A stretch of 62,000 bases of DNA from Cristatella mucedo. Its lineage: Eukaryota; Bryozoa; Phylactolaemata; Cristatellidae. The notes below the pieces were generated by a model that did no database searches, was not told where the DNA came from, and saw only the letters and a list, made by a program, of their open reading frames with translations. The position numbers and the translations under genes are program-made. This document shows, in pieces, positions 58,441 through 62,000 of this stretch. Each line of letters starts with the position of its first letter. The first letter of the stretch is position 1. The stretch lies in the NCBI GenBank assembly GCA_009760855.2, contig WPIO01000002.1, positions 9,992,501 to 10,054,500 of the forward strand. The letters run 5' to 3'.

Positions 58441-59215
58441 CTGTATCTAGCTCGTCATGCACAGAGATAATAAATCAATGCCCGACAGAACGAAGCCATG
58501 AGAATTTGAAATGCTAGCTGAATGCAAAACTTCTTTCCCTAGGATCGAAATCTATGGATCACTTCATTAGACACTGCCATTCCAACCTAATTAAGGAGCC
58601 GCTCAAACTTCATTCTGATCCTATTGCAATTTTCTGTATAAATAAAAATCAACAAGTGCTAAAAATTAGAAATGATAATTTAAGTGATGGCGATAAATAC
58701 AGATAAGTTTGTACTAGTGTCACCGTAATGTGCCGAATAAAACCTTTGAAGTTAGTTTCAGGAGCACCGTTTTCTAATTTTAAAAAGATTCAACAAACTG
58801 GACACAAATAAGTTACAGCGAAACGTGATACCACTACACGCTTAGAAATTAATTAATCATGCCAAAAATAAAGGGCCACGTGCAACTTTCGTATGGTCAT
58901 GTCAGAGCGATGCAGTCAAATAGTCACAGTCTCAAATAAATGCAGATCCTCGAAAACATGTAAACTAACATTTTCAAGGTAAATGCAAAAGAAAGCTTAG
59001 ATTTTAGGTGAATAATAAGCTTCAATGCATTCACCTTTAACTTTGATTATTTATTTTTAGGAGCATTTGCATTATGCTAAACTGAAAACAAGTGCTATTT
59101 TTGATCCAGCTAGTCTGGCATTCGTGATCAGTGTTTTAGCTTTTTAGATAGAAAAAAAGTTGAATTTCAACGGACTATTAAAGTAATCTGGATAATGCAT
59201 GTTCCCTTCTGTATA
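58441..59215. other. AT-rich, no recognised gene
   Basis: This is AT-rich sequence between two LINE fragments. Nothing is identified. Confidence 0.3.
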
Positions 59216-59219
59216 TCAA

Positions 59220-59343
59220 AAAATCCATAAAGACACGTGGACGTTAGGCTGAAGATTTTCTTATAGTGCACTCACAACCCAAAAGCCTTCGGTATGTATT
59301 AGGTAGCCAAGAGACATCAACTTACGCAACAAAGAGAAATTAA
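59220..59343 (-). mobile_element. LINE family B 3' UTR fragment
   Basis: It matches 57,940-58,065 (ataaagacacgtgg, then agtgcactcacaaccc, ggtagccaa, cgcaacaaagagaa). It is directly abutted at 59,345 by a family A LINE in the opposite orientation. Confidence 0.65.
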
Positions 59344-59344
59344 A

Positions 59345-60068
59345 AAGTTGGTCCATGCATTCGTGACATCCCATCTCGACCTTTGCAACTCACTGCTTAC
59401 TGGCCTACCGGCATGGCCGATCAGGCGATTGCAGCTGGTGCACAACTCTGCAGCTAGGCTTCTCTGTCGTGGACATGGCAGTTGGCGCATTACACCACCT
59501 CTCGCCGACCTGCACTGTTTACCAGTCAAGCAACGGATTGACTTCAAGGTTTTGTCACTCACTTTTAGATCACTTCATTCTTTGGCTGCAGCCTATCTCT
59601 CAGATCTACTCCCCCACCAGGCCAAGAAGCGTATTACCTGCTTTTCGAAATCCTACAGTCTACAAATACCACGTACACACCTCAAATCTTTTGGAGACCG
59701 TGCATTTAGTTCGTATGCTCCCAAAGCCTGGAACTCCGTCCCGACTTGCGTCAGAACATCCGTTGACTTGACCACATTTAAAGAGAACTTAAAAACACAC
59801 CTATTTAGGACACCACGAAGTGGGTCCGCGTGATTCATCCTTCATGTGCTTATGCGTGCTGACACTGTGCATGCTGCCACTAACCACATTTGCATGCTGA
59901 CCATGTGCATGTCCACCCTAACCATGTTATTCACTTTTTTTGTTTATCAAGCATGGTATTACTCACCATTCAATTGCATTTTTCTTTGCAGCAAATGTAA
60001 AGCGCCTAGAAAGAGATTGAGTTCTCTGAGGGCGCTTTATCAAGTGCATTATTATTATTATTATTATA
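59345..60068 (+). mobile_element. LINE family A copy, 3' part, well preserved
   Basis: A frame open from 59,348 to 59,833 encodes the ORF2 C-terminus from [16 protein letters not shown] through [20 protein letters not shown] to [18 protein letters not shown] and its natural stop. The 3' UTR ends in the best example of the terminal hairpin: AAAGCGCC (59,999-60,006) pairs with GGCGCTTT (60,031-60,038), and AGAGA with TCTCT inside. An (att)n run follows. Confidence 0.9.
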
Positions 60069-60069
60069 A

Positions 60070-60935
60070 TCAATCAAGGTGGCTCGGTTACTTAGTAAAA
60101 GCAAGAGGCTCCACCCATCTGTGCTTAGTATTCTTCCTCAGTGGAAAGTGAATAGTTCTGCAAACCAGACCGGATACTAAGAGCCAGGCATAAGTTTGCC
60201 CTTTACATTCACGTCGAGGCTCTGCAGGATTACATGCTGCAGCGCTCGACAGTCTACTGTACGGTTTTGGCTAGCTTCTGCCTACGCTGAAAATTTCCAA
60301 GTGTATGCAACAAGTTTTTCTTGTATGGATTTGGAGCTTCAATTCATTGCAGTACATTCAAAGTGCGTGCATTTTTATAATGATAGCAAAATCAAAGAGA
60401 CCAGTAAATTTGCATATGGCCGTCAGCTTTCCTGGTTCTGCCTATACGCATTGAAAAAGAAGGATGTAGTCGCGGTTCCATTTATTAAGTAAAACGACTA
60501 CATATTTGCATTCACTTATCGGAGATGTAATGTATTGCCAAGTATGCTGAACTGTCGTAACAGCCTTATCAAGGTCTGTCATTACTTTAAAGAAATACAA
60601 TACAGCTGTTCCAAATAGCTTCTCATATTACATTATCTAATTTTTAATAAAGCTGACAGAAGCTTTGTGGATGCGTAGTGGCATATTATATTTTATCGAC
60701 TGCTAGCGATGTCAGTGGATTCTAGTAGAACACACTCCTAACGATGAGGTACTGTGAGCTTAGTAGTTGGGACTCGTCTAGCTTGCACATCCGCATGTGT
60801 ACTATCGTATCATTTCGAGAGGATATATATTTGGGACAGTGGATTGTATCGTGTACAGATAATATGCGTCTTGCCCTAATACGAAGTGATCTTTATTCAT
60901 GAGCTTTGAGTGCATCACGGCGAGAGCTCTAAGAT
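60070..60935. other. No recognised gene
   Basis: A 98-codon frame at 60,196-60,492 (+) has no recognisable domain. I leave it uncalled. Confidence 0.25.
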
Positions 60936-60939
60936 CTCA

Positions 60940-62000
60940 TCTACAAAATACATTCACCTTTACCTTCATCGGCCTAGCTGCTCAATCACTGGGCAAGACA
61001 GCATCGGTTCTACAGGTGGGAGGATTTCGCAGTTTGCCATCTGCCAGTATCAGTTTCACAGGTCTAAATGAAATTTAATGATTTCATTAGGTCAATGTTC
61101 AAAGCCACAAAGCTTGGTCACTCTGTGCTGGTATGAGATGAGCAAGGCATATTGTTTGGAGCAAGACTTAAGGGCTAACTGAATGCGATTAGTTATGAAG
61201 ATGAAGTCACCGACCGTGCTTCTGGCATGAGATCGCTTGTCAAATAAAGTAAGTGTTCAAAATACGAGCACTCATATTTCATATTGTGAGCAACAACTCA
61301 TACCCAACTGTGTGGAAAGTTTCCCTTCTGTGTTCTTCCTATATTTTTTCCGTCATTGGAGCTTGCATGAACTTGGATTTATTTTATGACTCAGGAGATT
61401 TCAAGCATGTTCGCAGGGCCGCAATGCTTTTTAACTTGTAATTAACTATAGCAAATACATGGTCCACAATAAATCTGGAAATATCCCATGACACTAAAAC
61501 TTAATCAAGTTTACTCAACGACATTCTACTTGTGACGAGAGGATTTTGCCACAACTATATCGCCAAAGTTGTTTCAGCAGTCACACCATAACTGAATCCG
61601 AACGAGAACAACTTAGATAGGGTCGGATATCTAACTAGTTGTAGCTTCCACTTTGAATCACCCTTATGTCTAATCGTTGAATAACTAGCTCCTGGAGATG
61701 CATTGCCATTAGAAGTTTGCCGACCAATCGCATTTAGCTAACTTGCAAACGTCAGGCAATCGATTCGATTGACTCGCTCCCGTGTTTCGTGCACAAATAT
61801 TTGTTCTGGCTATTTCAAAAAAATCTTTTCTTTCAGACGTGGCTTAATTAGTGTAATGCCCTCATCCCTATAGGAGTAATGTAGGAGTTGTGTCCCTCAA
61901 AACACATTTCTTGATATTTCTCAAATAATAATTGACCAACAGGCTTGCAAATTTGCACAAACAACAAGGGAAACACAATCTATCTTTTGATGTAACTATT
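60940..62000 (+). repeat. Tandem-array module, unit 7 (start only)
   Basis: It opens with an altered attcacctttacctt (60,950). The block at 61,430-61,770 aligns by eye with 23.27, 38.75 and 48.94 kb (gaatcacccttatg near 61,657). The peptide gene position of this unit would lie beyond the window. Confidence 0.55.

Overview
This window looks like animal (metazoan) nuclear DNA. It has spliced genes with GT/AG introns, many fossil non-LTR retrotransposons, tRNA-derived SINEs and long AT-rich stretches with little coding. Nothing fixes the species. The strongly diverged RING protein, the abundant L2/CR1-type LINEs ending in (ATT)n and the compact secreted-peptide genes suggest an invertebrate, perhaps a mollusc or other lophotrochozoan; that is inference.

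Left part (1-17.6 kb). The C-terminal two exons of a LIM-domain gene lie at 552-1090. Then come a polypurine tract (1.67-1.91 kb), LINE fragments (3.48-4.29 and 5.33-5.69 kb), two SINEs, a CpG-dense block (6.0-7.0 kb) and a long 5'-truncated LINE with a nested SINE (7.16-8.62 kb). After 3 kb with no recognised gene there is an antisense LINE tail, followed by a 645-codon Topors-like RING/SR protein gene (13,830-15,767). Its probable 3' UTR carries a long (GA)n microsatellite.

Right part (17.7-62 kb). This is a degenerate tandem array. One locus-scale module recurs about seven times in the same orientation, each time heavily diverged and cut up by LINE and SINE insertions. Where preserved, the module holds a two-exon gene for a small secreted cysteine-rich peptide: a TATA box, exon 1 encoding signal peptide plus acidic propeptide, a phase-1 intron of about 200 bp, and exon 2 encoding a cationic cysteine-rich mature domain. 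Only the copy at 42,948-43,404 is intact (82 aa). Its mature part has eight cysteines, six of them in beta-defensin-like order. The copies at 19.3, 24.8, 29.9 and 53.9 kb are broken by stops, frameshifts or LINE insertions. This is a birth-and-death family of host-defence or venom-type peptides and the most interesting object here.

Mobile elements. At least two L2/CR1-like LINE families are present. The main one (family A) ends in a perfect-stem hairpin followed by (ATT)n. A tRNA-derived SINE family (SINE-B) carries a tail resembling that LINE end. A second tRNA-derived SINE family (SINE-A) occurs seven times, always on the plus strand. All LINE copies are defective. All positions come from reading the sequence; no alignment or database search was run, and boundaries of repeats are approximate.
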